A stretch of DNA of 32,307 nt from a virus. The position numbers were made by a program, and so were the translations under genes. The notes beneath the pieces were generated by a model that ran no database searches, was not told the origin of the DNA, and saw only the letters and a list, made by a program, of their open reading frames with translations. Location of the stretch: positions 1 to 32,307 of the IMG/VR virus record IMGVR_UViG_3300020467_000024. The stretch is one strand, 5' to 3'. Position 1 is the stretch's first letter. Each line of letters starts with the position of its first letter. Positions 7,482-16,410 of the stretch are shown piece by piece.

Positions 7482-9069
7482 ACAAGTTGAATCTACTTCT
7501 AGCATGTTAGGTGGTAGGAGAAGGGATGGTGCATCAAGAAATACAGTTGCCACTTCAAAGTTATTACAGCAGGTTGATAAACTAAGTCAAAATGTTAGCG
7601 TTTTGAGGGGGCAATTAGAAACAGATAGAAGAGATAGACTTACATTTGACAATAAAAAAGATCAACTTCTAAAGAAAGAAAGGAAATCTTTAGAAGATCT
7701 GAAAGCAGCAACGATAAATTTTAGAAAAATAATTGGAGTAGCAGCAGGGGCAAATGCACTAAGGCAGTTTTCACAAGGAGACATTGGTGGAGGATTACAA
7801 GATACTGCTGTTGCTATAACAGCGTTTCTACCTGAAATAATAGGAATTACTCAAAATGTTGTCGTAGGTGGTCTTGCTACAAGAGGTTTACTTGGTGGTG
7901 GTAGAGGTTTAGGTGCAGCAGGTGCAGCAAGAGGTATGGGAGGTAGAGCAGGTTTATTGGCATTACCTCTTTTAGCACTAGCACCATTATTAATGGGTGC
8001 AGGTAGGCAAAATAATCAATCTAATGCTCCAACTGCAGAATTTAGAAGAGAACAACAAACAAGGAGAATAAGAAAGGATACGATATCTGCTCCAGACACA
8101 TTGAGATTTGATGCTCAATTAGATAAGTTCGATAGAATATTAAGTTCTTTAGGTAGAAAGGAGGATGTACAAATACCAGAGGAGGTCGATTTAAATTTTG
8201 GAGAAGATGAGGAACCTGAAAGAAATATGAATGATAAAATATCAAGTTTTATAGATTTATTGAACCCACTTCAAGGTACAAAAGATTTCTTTGGAAATTT
8301 GTTTGGTATAGGTCCTACTCGTGAAGAGGTAAGACAGAGGGGAGAATTAATTGGATTAGACAAACTGAATGATGCTTTCGCAAAGATGCTAATAAACATG
8401 GGTTTGATTGACCCTAAAAGTCCTAAATTAGAAGAATTAAGAAAGAAAGAAGAAGAGAAAGAAAGAAATAACACCAGAAATAGAACCGATTTAGGCAACA
8501 GCAATTTGGATAAAATCGATACGAGTGACTTTGAAGCTGGAGCTTTTAGTGATATAACTCAAGAAGATATCGATAGGGAAAATGCATTAGATAATGTACA
8601 GTCAGAAACACCTTTCATATCAGTGAGAGATCAGTTGAAAAAAATATCTGAATCTTTGGCAATAGGTGATGATAATAAGATAGATTTTAGTAGTATTATA
8701 AAAGATACAGATAAAGCAACTAAATTATCATCTACAGTGACTAATTTTCTTAATTTTATTGAGAATGATTTTATTCCTAACACTGATGAAAAGAAAATTG
8801 AGAAAAATGCAGAGAACCTCATGGGTAGTGTATTGAATAAGGTTCCAGAGATCAAGAAAGAATCGTTAGAAAATGCTCCACCTTTGATAAAAACTGTTTT
8901 TGGTGGTATGTTTGGTGAAGATGGTCAAACATCATTCTTTGATGAAGCAAAAACACAATTTCATGGTGAAACGGGAAATGCAGTATCTGATGTGCATGTT
9001 GATCCAAATTTCACAAAAAGTTTTGATAAGTTTATCAATGGTTTGATGATGGGTATTGTCAATGATTGA
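7465..9069 (+). CDS. Tape-measure-like hub protein (first of two)
   Basis: This 534-residue protein has a charged, helical N-terminus (residues about 25-90, coiled-coil-like). A Gly-rich hydrophobic region follows (about 125-185) with GGGRGLGAAGAARGMGGRAG and LLALPLLALAPLLMGAG. The rest is long, charged, helix-forming and ends with a short conserved-looking tail, FDKFINGLMMGIV. Coils flanking a Gly-rich hydrophobic segment are typical of tape-measure proteins; in T4 that role belongs to gp29 (590 residues). I could not align it to gp29 or gp28 by eye, so no symbol is given. The ATG at 7465 lies inside the end of the preceding gene, and the end overlaps the next gene. Confidence 0.65.
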   Translation: MQTPGRQVESTSSMLGGRRRDGASRNTVATSKLLQQVDKLSQNVSVLRGQLETDRRDRLTFDNKKDQLLKKERKSLEDLKAATINFRKIIGVAAGANALRQFSQGDIGGGLQDTAVAITAFLPEIIGITQNVVVGGLATRGLLGGGRGLGAAGAARGMGGRAGLLALPLLALAPLLMGAGRQNNQSNAPTAEFRREQQTRRIRKDTISAPDTLRFDAQLDKFDRILSSLGRKEDVQIPEEVDLNFGEDEEPERNMNDKISSFIDLLNPLQGTKDFFGNLFGIGPTREEVRQRGELIGLDKLNDAFAKMLINMGLIDPKSPKLEELRKKEEEKERNNTRNRTDLGNSNLDKIDTSDFEAGAFSDITQEDIDRENALDNVQSETPFISVRDQLKKISESLAIGDDNKIDFSSIIKDTDKATKLSSTVTNFLNFIENDFIPNTDEKKIEKNAENLMGSVLNKVPEIKKESLENAPPLIKTVFGGMFGEDGQTSFFDEAKTQFHGETGNAVSDVHVDPNFTKSFDKFINGLMMGIVND

Positions 9070-11011
9070 AATAACTAAGACATTTAATATAACAAAATCT
9101 TCTACAAGTCAGACACGTATTATGTCTAACAACTTGAGGAGAACATTTCTACGATCAAAAATATCAAGAGATAAACTTTTTAGACAAGAAGTAAAAGTAC
9201 AAAAACTTAGGGAAGAGACATTCAACGCTCTAAAAAATGCACTAAGAGATGCTAGAAATAAGCAAGACAGAGGTGGTGGTTTATTAGGAGTTGCACTCGG
9301 TTTGGGAGGAGCAGGTGCTATAGGAAGAAGATTTAGAGGTGGTGGAGGAGGACTGCGTGGTGGTGGAAGCACTCCAAAATTACCAAGAGGTCCTTTAGCA
9401 AAAAGTTTGTCCAAGTTTGGAAGAATAGGACCTATGGCGATTGCCACCACAGGTTTGGATTTCTTTCTACGAAAACAGCAAGGACAAAGTAATGTGCAAG
9501 CAGGGGGAGGTGCACTTGCAGGTCTTGGTGGTTTTGCAGGTGGAGCAAAAATTGGTGCAACTCTCGGTTCTTTTGTAGCACCAGGTGTTGGTACTGCTGT
9601 TGGTGGATTATTAGGTGGAGCAATTGGTGGATTAGTCGGTGGTAATTTATTTGATAGATTGTATGGTCAGAATATCAATAGAGCAGGTGCTGATTTACGA
9701 AGAATAAGAGAAGAAGAGGTAACAAGGGCATCTGATACTCTCTTTGGTGAAAATTTAGATAAATTTGAGATTGTTTTAGATAAATTTGCAAAAACTGCTC
9801 CAGAATTTTCTACAGCAATAGCGGTAAGAAAAAGAGTAAGAAGAAATTTTGGAGCTAAGGTAAGTGGTACAAAATTTCCAATAGGAAAACTTATAGGATT
9901 AGCGTTTGATGTAATTTCCATTGCAGTTCCTAAAGCTCAAATAATAAAATTGAGTAGTAAATTAAAAGTTGCAAATAATGCTAATAAGGTACTAAAAACT
10001 AAAAATGCATCTCTTCTTGATGATCTACTAAAAAATGTAAAACAAAAAGAAACAATTATAATTCAAAAAAACAAACTAAAAGAAAGAATTGCTGCATTCA
10101 TCAAAGCAAGAGACCTCAATAAAATTATAGGTGATGGATTCATAAAATTCAGTAAAGCAGCATCTAAGATCAAACCTGAAACATTGGTTGAAAGAATGAC
10201 AAGGGCATTCAATAGAAACTTTCCTAAAGGGTTCAAACCAGCTCTTAGTAAAAAGGGTTTAGCAGTAAGAGAAGCAGCTAGAATATTGAAGCAAGAACAG
10301 TTGAGTGCAAAACTTGCTAAAATGTTCAAGTTTATAAAAGTAAAAACAACAAAAATATCTGGCAGACTTAGTAAGAAAGCATCTAGTAAATATCTAAAAA
10401 ATAAGAATGCTGAAGATTTGTTTAGAGATACACAAGAGATTGATGGTATTCTTCAGGTAATCTCAAGAGCACTACGACAGGGTACAGTTCCAGAAGGAAT
10501 GAATATTGAGCAATTTAGAAAAACAGTAAAGGCGTTTCAAGATGTGATGGTAGACATGATGGATAGTAAAATCATGAGAATGTCTAAAACAGAACTTGAT
10601 GACATATTCAGAGAGTTGAGAATGTTGAGTGAGAAAGGGGTTGTGCCAAAAAGTTTTTCATCAGGTCCAAGAATTGAAAAATACATAAAGGATATATTAT
10701 CGGAAGTAGGACCACCACCAGGCGGAATGGTTGGTGGTAGATTTTCTGGTCCTGATACAGGTTATCCTGTAGTATTACATGGAACAGAGAGAGTAATTCC
10801 AGAGGAGAACCCACATACTAGATCAAGAGGTGCCACAGGAACAACAGAGAATACAATTGTTTTCTCAGGTTCCCCTAACACTGGTGGTGCGAGATCCAAT
10901 CCACCACGAGGGGATAGCAGTGGTGGAGGTGTCAGTGTCATCACGAATGAAGTTGACCCATTTACATTAGCAAATAAATACAGTCACATGATTGCCAGTA
11001 TAACAGTATGA
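9062..11011 (+). CDS. Tape-measure-like hub protein (second of two)
   Basis: Starting at ATG 9062 (an upstream in-frame TTG at 9056 is less likely), the protein has 649 residues. It has a basic coiled N-terminus (about 20-70), then Gly-rich stretches and a GxxxG-rich hydrophobic region around residues 145-195 (LGGAIGGLVGGNLF). A long Lys-rich helical middle follows. Near the C-terminus it carries GPDTGYPVVLHGTERVIP, which resembles a motif common at the end of phage tail tape-measure proteins (GYPV-LHG-E-V-P). It is therefore the better candidate for the T4 gp29 role. It overlaps the upstream gene by 8 bases and gp27 by ATGA. Confidence 0.7.
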   Translation: MIEITKTFNITKSSTSQTRIMSNNLRRTFLRSKISRDKLFRQEVKVQKLREETFNALKNALRDARNKQDRGGGLLGVALGLGGAGAIGRRFRGGGGGLRGGGSTPKLPRGPLAKSLSKFGRIGPMAIATTGLDFFLRKQQGQSNVQAGGGALAGLGGFAGGAKIGATLGSFVAPGVGTAVGGLLGGAIGGLVGGNLFDRLYGQNINRAGADLRRIREEEVTRASDTLFGENLDKFEIVLDKFAKTAPEFSTAIAVRKRVRRNFGAKVSGTKFPIGKLIGLAFDVISIAVPKAQIIKLSSKLKVANNANKVLKTKNASLLDDLLKNVKQKETIIIQKNKLKERIAAFIKARDLNKIIGDGFIKFSKAASKIKPETLVERMTRAFNRNFPKGFKPALSKKGLAVREAARILKQEQLSAKLAKMFKFIKVKTTKISGRLSKKASSKYLKNKNAEDLFRDTQEIDGILQVISRALRQGTVPEGMNIEQFRKTVKAFQDVMVDMMDSKIMRMSKTELDDIFRELRMLSEKGVVPKSFSSGPRIEKYIKDILSEVGPPPGGMVGGRFSGPDTGYPVVLHGTERVIPEENPHTRSRGATGTTENTIVFSGSPNTGGARSNPPRGDSSGGGVSVITNEVDPFTLANKYSHMIASITV

Positions 11012-12252
11012 GTAAAAAAGCAATCGGGACAAAGATAAAAAAATTTGATATATTTAACCCTGATGGGAGTGATCCCGTTGATTTTTCAACAAAAACCAGT
11101 GGATTCAAATATTTCGAGGACATTCTTGACCCAACTATTCACTGGGATTTTGGTATACAAGATGCGTTTGGTGAATTTAATAAAGTGCCTGTTAGAAGTG
11201 GAAATAAGGTAGAAATAGAGATAGAATCAAATAATGAGGAAACAATAAAATTTGATGATCTGAAGATCAGTAATATTATAGGGTATAACCCACAAGCGAA
11301 GAGAGAAGTGTATGGATTGATTATGGAGACACAGAGTGCCTTTGACAATCATACGACAAGAGTATTTGAAAAGTATAAAGGAAAAGTATCTGAAAGTGTA
11401 ACAAAAATATTGAAGGACAAACTAAACATTGAAGATCCAGATGTAGATGAGACATCTAACAATTATGATTTTTGTGGAGGATATCGCAGACCATTGCTTG
11501 CATGTTCATGGTTGGCAAAAAAATCTATAGGATTATCCACAAAAGATGATACTAAAGGATCTGCTGGATTCTTATTTTTTCAGACACAAGATGGTTATCA
11601 CTTCAAAAATATTGATAAATTATTTGAAGATGCAAAAAATGATAAGGACAGCGTAATCAAGTATCAATATAAAATTGATAAAAATGCACTAAAACCTGAC
11701 GAGAATTATCTTACATTACTATCCCAACCAACAACAACGACAAGTCATAATTTGCTGGTGCAACTCACACAAGGTCATTATAAGACTGCTAACTGGTATT
11801 ATGATATCATATCAAAATGTCCTAAATTTGTTGAATTTACTTATAAAGACAGTGTTGATGGAGATATGAAGACCTCTAATCCTCAGACACTCATACCAAA
11901 AGGCATAGATGAGAATTACTCTAGAATATTATTACAGACTGTAGATACTGGTTGTTTATCAGACAAGGGAGAGCAGAATACAACACCCTCAGAGCAATAT
12001 TATTATCAGGCACAATCTTCGACAAGGTATAGTTCAATGATGTCTCAGAAACTTTTTACAACTGTACCATTAAATCTCGCTCTTAGAGCAGGGATGGTTA
12101 TATTCCTTGATTTGCCTGAAATAAATAAAACCAGACTAGGCGGTCCTACTTCAGGATTCTATCTTATTTCCAAATTATGTCATGAATTTGGTGGTGATAG
12201 TGATAAAACTGGACTAGAATTAGTTAGAGATTCCTACAAGGAGCTAAAATGA
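11008..12252 (+). CDS. 27: gp27 baseplate central hub subunit
   Basis: This 414-residue protein (T4 gp27 is 391) shows hub signatures: DILDPTIHWDFGIQDAFGEF, VRSGNKVEIEIES, the tail-fold segment ESVTKILKDKL and RRPLLACSWLAKKSIG. The C-terminal part reads VPLNLALRAGMVIFLDLPE. gp27 forms the trimeric hub that joins the gp5 spike to the tail tube. Start and stop both overlap neighbours as ATGA (11008-11011 and 12249-12252), which implies tightly coupled translation with the tape-measure-like gene and the CP12-motif gene. Confidence 0.9.
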   Translation: MSKKAIGTKIKKFDIFNPDGSDPVDFSTKTSGFKYFEDILDPTIHWDFGIQDAFGEFNKVPVRSGNKVEIEIESNNEETIKFDDLKISNIIGYNPQAKREVYGLIMETQSAFDNHTTRVFEKYKGKVSESVTKILKDKLNIEDPDVDETSNNYDFCGGYRRPLLACSWLAKKSIGLSTKDDTKGSAGFLFFQTQDGYHFKNIDKLFEDAKNDKDSVIKYQYKIDKNALKPDENYLTLLSQPTTTTSHNLLVQLTQGHYKTANWYYDIISKCPKFVEFTYKDSVDGDMKTSNPQTLIPKGIDENYSRILLQTVDTGCLSDKGEQNTTPSEQYYYQAQSSTRYSSMMSQKLFTTVPLNLALRAGMVIFLDLPEINKTRLGGPTSGFYLISKLCHEFGGDSDKTGLELVRDSYKELK

Positions 12253-12476
12253 AATCAATTGAAGACCACATCGCAAAGGACAAAGAGATCCTTGCCGATC
12301 CTAAAACATCAGAACCCATGCGTCATCACGTTGAGGATGAGTTGCATGACTTGGAAGAGTATGTTGAGCACCACAAGGATGATATTGAGGCAGGTGATCA
12401 TCATGATCCCAATGTATTAGAAGTGTTCTGTGATGTTCATCCTGATGAACCAGAATGCTTGATATATGATGACTAA
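12249..12476 (+). CDS. Small acidic protein with a CP12-like C-terminus
   Basis: This 75-residue protein is rich in Asp, Glu and His and ends FCDVHPDEPECLIYDD. This matches the C-terminal region of CP12, the redox protein that binds GAPDH and PRK in the Calvin cycle. Two cysteines separated by eight residues (Cys61 and Cys70) flank the Pro turn, and an acidic Tyr-Asp tail follows. The N-terminal Cys pair and the AWD-VEEL core of full CP12 are absent; the rest is a charged helix (RHHVEDELHDLEEYVEHHKD). The gene lies between gp27 and gp5 with ATGA and TAATG overlaps. That points to late expression and perhaps a hub-related role, or a regulatory one. The function cannot be settled from sequence. 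Confidence 0.7.
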   Translation: MKSIEDHIAKDKEILADPKTSEPMRHHVEDELHDLEEYVEHHKDDIEAGDHHDPNVLEVFCDVHPDEPECLIYDD

Positions 12477-14680
12477 TGCTTGAACAAAGACTTACAAAAA
12501 TTGACTTTATAGGAAGGGATGGATTTCAGTGGTTTATCGCACAGGTGACCACTGATAAAAATTGGCGTGAGTATTCAATAGAAAATGGATATCGAGCAAA
12601 GATAAGAATTTTAGGATATCATCCAACCGATAAAACCATTCCAGACGAAGAATTACCATGGGCACACTTCCTAGTGCCACCAAGTCTCGGTGGAGGTAAT
12701 AATTTTGGTGGATCCTCATTTGCTCTGCAGGGTGGTGAAACTGTCATAGGTTTCTTTCTTGATGGTGAAGATGCTCAACAACCTGTTGTATTTGGAGCAT
12801 TTTCTGCGGGCACTCACATATGTCCTCCAATGCCATTCAAGGATGTAGAGGTAGAGAAATCATCAGGTTTCAAACCAATAGGAATAGATGGAGAAATTGA
12901 ATATGGTAGACACATAAGACCAACTGGTGATAATAAACCAAACATAAGAGGTGGTTTGAATGATCATAATAAGAAAGTATTCTCAGATGTAGCAGAAAAA
13001 TTAGAGGAATTAGCAGAAAATATAGACCCTGCAATATCAAAAGCACAGGCAAAGTTTGAAGAGGGATTCAAGAAACTTTCTGAAAACACACCACAAATGT
13101 TTTCTCAACTTGAAACTATGGTTGAGAATTTGAACAATGAAGAAATCATTATAAAGAAGGCACAGAAGATTGTAATACCTAAATCAGTGATGTCTGATGC
13201 TACTAAATCTATACAATCTTTCACAAAATACGCTCAAAGACTTGAACCTATTGGTGTAGGAAATGATGCAGGTGGATTTATTGATAAAGTATTCAACATA
13301 AAGATAACTAAAGAAAAATTTGAGACACAATTAGAAAAAGTATCAAAAGAAATGTCAGGTGCAATCTCAGTAAATATGAGAGTTGCTAAACAAGAATTAT
13401 TCAAAGAAATCAATGTCGCTGTAGATTCAAAATTAAATTTTCTTGACCCAGAGTTTCTTTTGAAAAAACTCAAGGTCGAAGATAGTCTTGGGGATGTGCA
13501 TTGTGCTTTAGAAAATGTATTAGGAGGTTTGACAAACACTATCAAAGACCTAATAAAAGAAACATTGGGTAAAGCAGTGAGTATACCCATTTGTGTAGCA
13601 GAGTCTTTACTTTCTGGTCTTATATCAGACCTCACTGAAAAAATCAATGGTGCGATTTCTGCACCTTTAGCAGACATAAGTGGTACAGTGGGAGCGACTA
13701 TGCCAGATTTTAGTAGTATAGTGGATAAAGCTATGAATTTAGCAGCAGTGGGAGAAAAATTATTCACATGTGAAGATGATGTTCCCTTCAATCCTACTGA
13801 TATAATAGCAAATGTGGGTCTTGAAGGTTTACAAATACCTGATGTAGGAAGAATGAAAAAACTTGCTTCTGCTATGAAAGGTAGTCCTCTCTCACTGGTT
13901 GAAAGTATATTTCCTGGTATTGGTGGACTCAATCCGTTTGGTGAATTGGGTGATATAGCAAAGGGTTTGGGTGTTACAGCACAACAGAAATCTCTTGCTC
14001 TTGATCTTGCAGGTGGTTTAGGTGGTTTAGGTGCTTTAGTTGGAGGATGTTCTGGAGCATCTGGTGCATTTGGTAAGAAATGTGGACCTCCTAGTGTCGA
14101 ATTCTTTGGAGGTGAAGGTATAGGTGGATTTGGAAAAGCGGTAATTAATGAAATTGGGGAGATAATTGGAGTAAGTATGGATGATTTAGGAGAAGGGTTC
14201 ACTGCTCCACCATTAGTCACGTTCAAAGATTCATGTGGTAATGGTGGTGGTGCATCAGGTAAAGCAATAATAAAAGATGGTAAGATAATTAAAGTTGTAA
14301 TGGAAGAGACTGGTGGTGGATATCTAGGTGGGGCAGTGTCTAATCAAATTTCTTCAACAGAGGGGGAACAGGTCATTGCTGTGCTTGACGGGATTGACAT
14401 CATCAATACTGGTGTAGGATATGAGGTGGGTGATACTATAACCACAGAGGATGGTCAGATACTTGAACCAGTAATACAAAATGGTCGTATCGTAGATGCT
14501 ATCCCAGTTGATGTCATCGATGGTATTTCTTCTCTTCCTAAACTAACAATAAATACAACGAATGGTTTTGGTGCTATTATTAGACCCACATTAGACTTTA
14601 TCAAGGTAAAGCAATATGAAAAACCTATATTACCATCAACTGAGGTAATACAAGTAATTGACTGTGTAACTTCTTACTAA
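12476..14680 (+). CDS. 5: gp5-like baseplate hub spike protein without a visible lysozyme domain
   Basis: The 734-residue protein begins with the gp5/VgrG-type OB-fold region (residues about 1-110): IDFIGRDGFQWFIAQVT, YRAKIRILGYHP, PWAHFLVPPSLGGG and GETVIGFFLDGEDAQQPVVFG. T4 gp5 then has a T4-lysozyme domain and a beta-helix. Here the middle (about 155-560) is helical and hydrophobic, and I see no lysozyme motif. The end (about 540-720) holds repeated Gly-rich units of the type ETGGGY or NTGVGYEVGDTI, also found in the fibres. The beta-helical needle appears to be a separate downstream gene. Starts and stops overlap neighbours as TAATG. Confidence 0.8.
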   Translation: MLEQRLTKIDFIGRDGFQWFIAQVTTDKNWREYSIENGYRAKIRILGYHPTDKTIPDEELPWAHFLVPPSLGGGNNFGGSSFALQGGETVIGFFLDGEDAQQPVVFGAFSAGTHICPPMPFKDVEVEKSSGFKPIGIDGEIEYGRHIRPTGDNKPNIRGGLNDHNKKVFSDVAEKLEELAENIDPAISKAQAKFEEGFKKLSENTPQMFSQLETMVENLNNEEIIIKKAQKIVIPKSVMSDATKSIQSFTKYAQRLEPIGVGNDAGGFIDKVFNIKITKEKFETQLEKVSKEMSGAISVNMRVAKQELFKEINVAVDSKLNFLDPEFLLKKLKVEDSLGDVHCALENVLGGLTNTIKDLIKETLGKAVSIPICVAESLLSGLISDLTEKINGAISAPLADISGTVGATMPDFSSIVDKAMNLAAVGEKLFTCEDDVPFNPTDIIANVGLEGLQIPDVGRMKKLASAMKGSPLSLVESIFPGIGGLNPFGELGDIAKGLGVTAQQKSLALDLAGGLGGLGALVGGCSGASGAFGKKCGPPSVEFFGGEGIGGFGKAVINEIGEIIGVSMDDLGEGFTAPPLVTFKDSCGNGGGASGKAIIKDGKIIKVVMEETGGGYLGGAVSNQISSTEGEQVIAVLDGIDIINTGVGYEVGDTITTEDGQILEPVIQNGRIVDAIPVDVIDGISSLPKLTINTTNGFGAIIRPTLDFIKVKQYEKPILPSTEVIQVIDCVTSY

Positions 14681-15333
14681 TGGCAAACGTAAATACCACA
14701 TCACCACCACCATTAACTTTTGGTAATCCTAGAAATGGATTTTTGACTATTGGTGAAGAAGATGATAAGAAAGTTCTGAGAAAATCCGAAGTACAATTGG
14801 CAGCAGGTTCAGCATCTGAATTGCGTTTGTTCAAGGATGGTGGTTGGGAACTGAAATCAAGTGACAATGATAAGGGTTCTTATATTATACAGAAAGGTGA
14901 TGGTGCTCTTAATATATTGTCAGAGGGAGACATCAATATTGAATGTAAGGGAACATTTGGTGTCAAAGCTAATGATATAATTCTGGAAACTACAAATTGT
15001 GATGATGGTGACATAGTTTGTAATGCCAAGCATAATTTCAAGGTAAACGCTTTGAATTATGCTATAATAAGTTCTACTGACGTAACTATAGATGCAAAGT
15101 GCAAACTTATTTCATTTTCAGAAAATATGAATTATATTATTGGTAGGTTCGTTAATTTTCATGAGTCAATGTCTCAAATTATTCCACCAACATATGCAAG
15201 GAATGTGAAAAAATTGACTGACACATTAGACACAAACAATAGTTATAGGCAATTTGATTTAAAAGATCAGAATAAAATAAAAAAATTAAAAGAAGAAAGA
15301 TTAAACAAAAATCGAGAAACACTTCCTTCATAG
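14680..15333 (+). CDS. Beta-helix spike-like protein (candidate detached gp5 needle)
   Basis: This 217-residue protein has a repeating strand-turn pattern in residues about 60-150: GDGALNILSEGDINIECKG, GVKANDIILETT, DIVCNAKHNFKVNAL, and SSTDVTIDAKCK. Such short regular units are typical of the triple-stranded beta-helix of gp5 C-termini and VgrG spikes. Its ATG overlaps the gp5 stop (TAATG), so the two should be made together and may form one spike. Alternatively it may be an independent baseplate structural protein. The C-terminus is basic, helical and unlike a needle tip. No PAAR-like tip protein was recognised in the window. Confidence 0.6.
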   Translation: MANVNTTSPPPLTFGNPRNGFLTIGEEDDKKVLRKSEVQLAAGSASELRLFKDGGWELKSSDNDKGSYIIQKGDGALNILSEGDINIECKGTFGVKANDIILETTNCDDGDIVCNAKHNFKVNALNYAIISSTDVTIDAKCKLISFSENMNYIIGRFVNFHESMSQIIPPTYARNVKKLTDTLDTNNSYRQFDLKDQNKIKKLKEERLNKNRETLPS

Positions 15334-15336
15334 GTT

Positions 15337-15348
15337 GATATATAAAAC
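15337..15348 (+). promoter_or_regulatory. Weak candidate late promoter (GATATATAAAAC)
   Basis: GATATATAAA at 15337-15346 is identical to the 10-mer at 29745-29754, and both lie 15-19 bases before a phage gene start. The best fit to TATAAATA has two mismatches. Confidence 0.3.
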
Positions 15349-15364
15349 ATGAATTATTAATTTT

Positions 15365-16177
15365 ATGGCAGAATTACGTGACCTTGATTCAGGTAAAATT
15401 TATATTGGACCTGTAGAACCAAATAAAGAAGATCGATCTGATGAGACACTCAATGGAAACAAACCTTTTGATGGCACTCTTGCTGTTACAGGACCTGCAT
15501 TTATAGGAAGTCATTCTAAAAAAGCAAGAGGTTTATTGAATGTTGGAACAGATTTGGGAGATTTTTCACCAAAAGTGGCAGGTCGTGCTGTGGATATTGA
15601 AGGAGACGTTGCTATTGAGGGAAATACCACTCAAAGAGGAAACACATTTACGGTGGGTAAAGTTACTGTCGATGGACCAATAAATGCTAGTAGCACTATA
15701 ACTTCAAGTTCTGAAGTTACTGCTGCTGCACATAAATTGACTGCAAAGAAAGATTTTGATATCCCACACCCAAATATAGAGGGATATAGACTTAGACATA
15801 CATGTGTTGAAGGACCTGAGGCAGCGATATATGTGAGAGGTAAGGTGTCAATTGATGGTATTATTGAACTTCCAGATTACTGGCAAAACTTTGTGGATAA
15901 GGAGAGTATTTCGGTTCATCTTACACCTTTCGGTGCTTATCAGGAATTATTCGTAGAGAAAATAGAATATGGTAAGAAAATATTTGTTAGAAACCAAGCA
16001 GGTGGTAAGATAGACGCATACTATCAAGTCTGGGCAGATCGTGCAGGTGAGAAATTGATTGTTGAGTATAAAGGCAAGAGTGCTGCAGATTATCCTGGTG
16101 ATCAAAGTGATCATTCTGTAGCAGGGTATAATTATGATATACGGGATGATGACCGTTGGTTTACATCTGATGTCTAG
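15365..16177 (+). CDS. VrlC-like virion structural protein
   Basis: This 270-residue protein has a strand-rich N-terminal half (GDVAIEGNTTQRGNTFTVGK, a fibre-like repeat). A diagnostic motif follows at residues 130-160: FDIPHPNIEGYRLRHTCVEG then PEAAIYVRGK. This RLRH-x-C-x-EGPE-x-x-V/IY-x-RGK motif marks a family called VrlC-like in cyanophages and also seen in other tail appendage proteins. The family lies with baseplate and fibre genes and is a virion component in several marine phages. It is probably a minor baseplate or fibre-attachment protein. It is the last gene before two small genes with their own promoter. Confidence 0.75.
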   Translation: MAELRDLDSGKIYIGPVEPNKEDRSDETLNGNKPFDGTLAVTGPAFIGSHSKKARGLLNVGTDLGDFSPKVAGRAVDIEGDVAIEGNTTQRGNTFTVGKVTVDGPINASSTITSSSEVTAAAHKLTAKKDFDIPHPNIEGYRLRHTCVEGPEAAIYVRGKVSIDGIIELPDYWQNFVDKESISVHLTPFGAYQELFVEKIEYGKKIFVRNQAGGKIDAYYQVWADRAGEKLIVEYKGKSAADYPGDQSDHSVAGYNYDIRDDDRWFTSDV

Positions 16178-16188
16178 AATGCTATACT
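16160..16188 (+). promoter_or_regulatory. Sigma70-like promoter with extended -10
   Basis: TTTACA (16160-16165) and TATACT (16183-16188) are spaced by 17 bases. A TG dinucleotide at 16180-16181 makes an extended -10 (TGCTATACT). Each box has one mismatch. Predicted transcription starts near 16195, about 15 bases before the small ORF at 16210. It overlaps the stop of the VrlC-like gene. Confidence 0.6.
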
Positions 16189-16209
16189 AGAGAAACTTAC
16201 ATCATTATC

Positions 16210-16410
16210 ATGGAACCATTCCCAAAATTTGAAGACGAGTATGTCGATAAATTAGAAATTTCTGTTACATCCAGAACATTCAAAGTGTATGGTTCAGATG
16301 GTGGAATACAACAATTGAATTGTGAGACTCCTGATGAATTTATGAGAGTTTTAGAGGTTTCCAAAATGGCAAGTAGTATAGATAATGAAATCAAGGTCAT
16401 ATATGTCTAA
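16210..16410 (+). CDS. Small hypothetical protein (66 aa)
   Basis: I do not recognise this protein. It is soluble-looking, mixed strand and helix, with KLEISVTSRTFKVYGSDGG in the middle, and has no membrane segment. It follows a sigma70-like extended -10 promoter rather than a late box, so it may be expressed early. It overlaps the start of the next small gene by 8 bases. No Shine-Dalgarno sequence is evident before ATG 16210, much like gene 32. Its position in a structural gene run is the main reason to believe it is real. Confidence 0.6.
   Translation: MEPFPKFEDEYVDKLEISVTSRTFKVYGSDGGIQQLNCETPDEFMRVLEVSKMASSIDNEIKVIYV

Noticed and set aside
9056-9061. TTG start for the second tape-measure-like protein
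   Set aside because: An ATG two codons later (9062) is available and gives the usual small overlap with the upstream gene.
13234-14226. Long minus-strand ORF (330 codons) opposite gp5
   Set aside because: It is a shadow of the plus-strand gp5 frame in a Gly-rich region. The product is rich in Pro and Ser with no family signature, and it is not linked to any minus-strand operon.
16385-16402. ATG 16385 as start of the small membrane protein
   Set aside because: AAGG at 16393-16396 is well placed for ATG 16403, which also gives the shorter overlap with the preceding gene.
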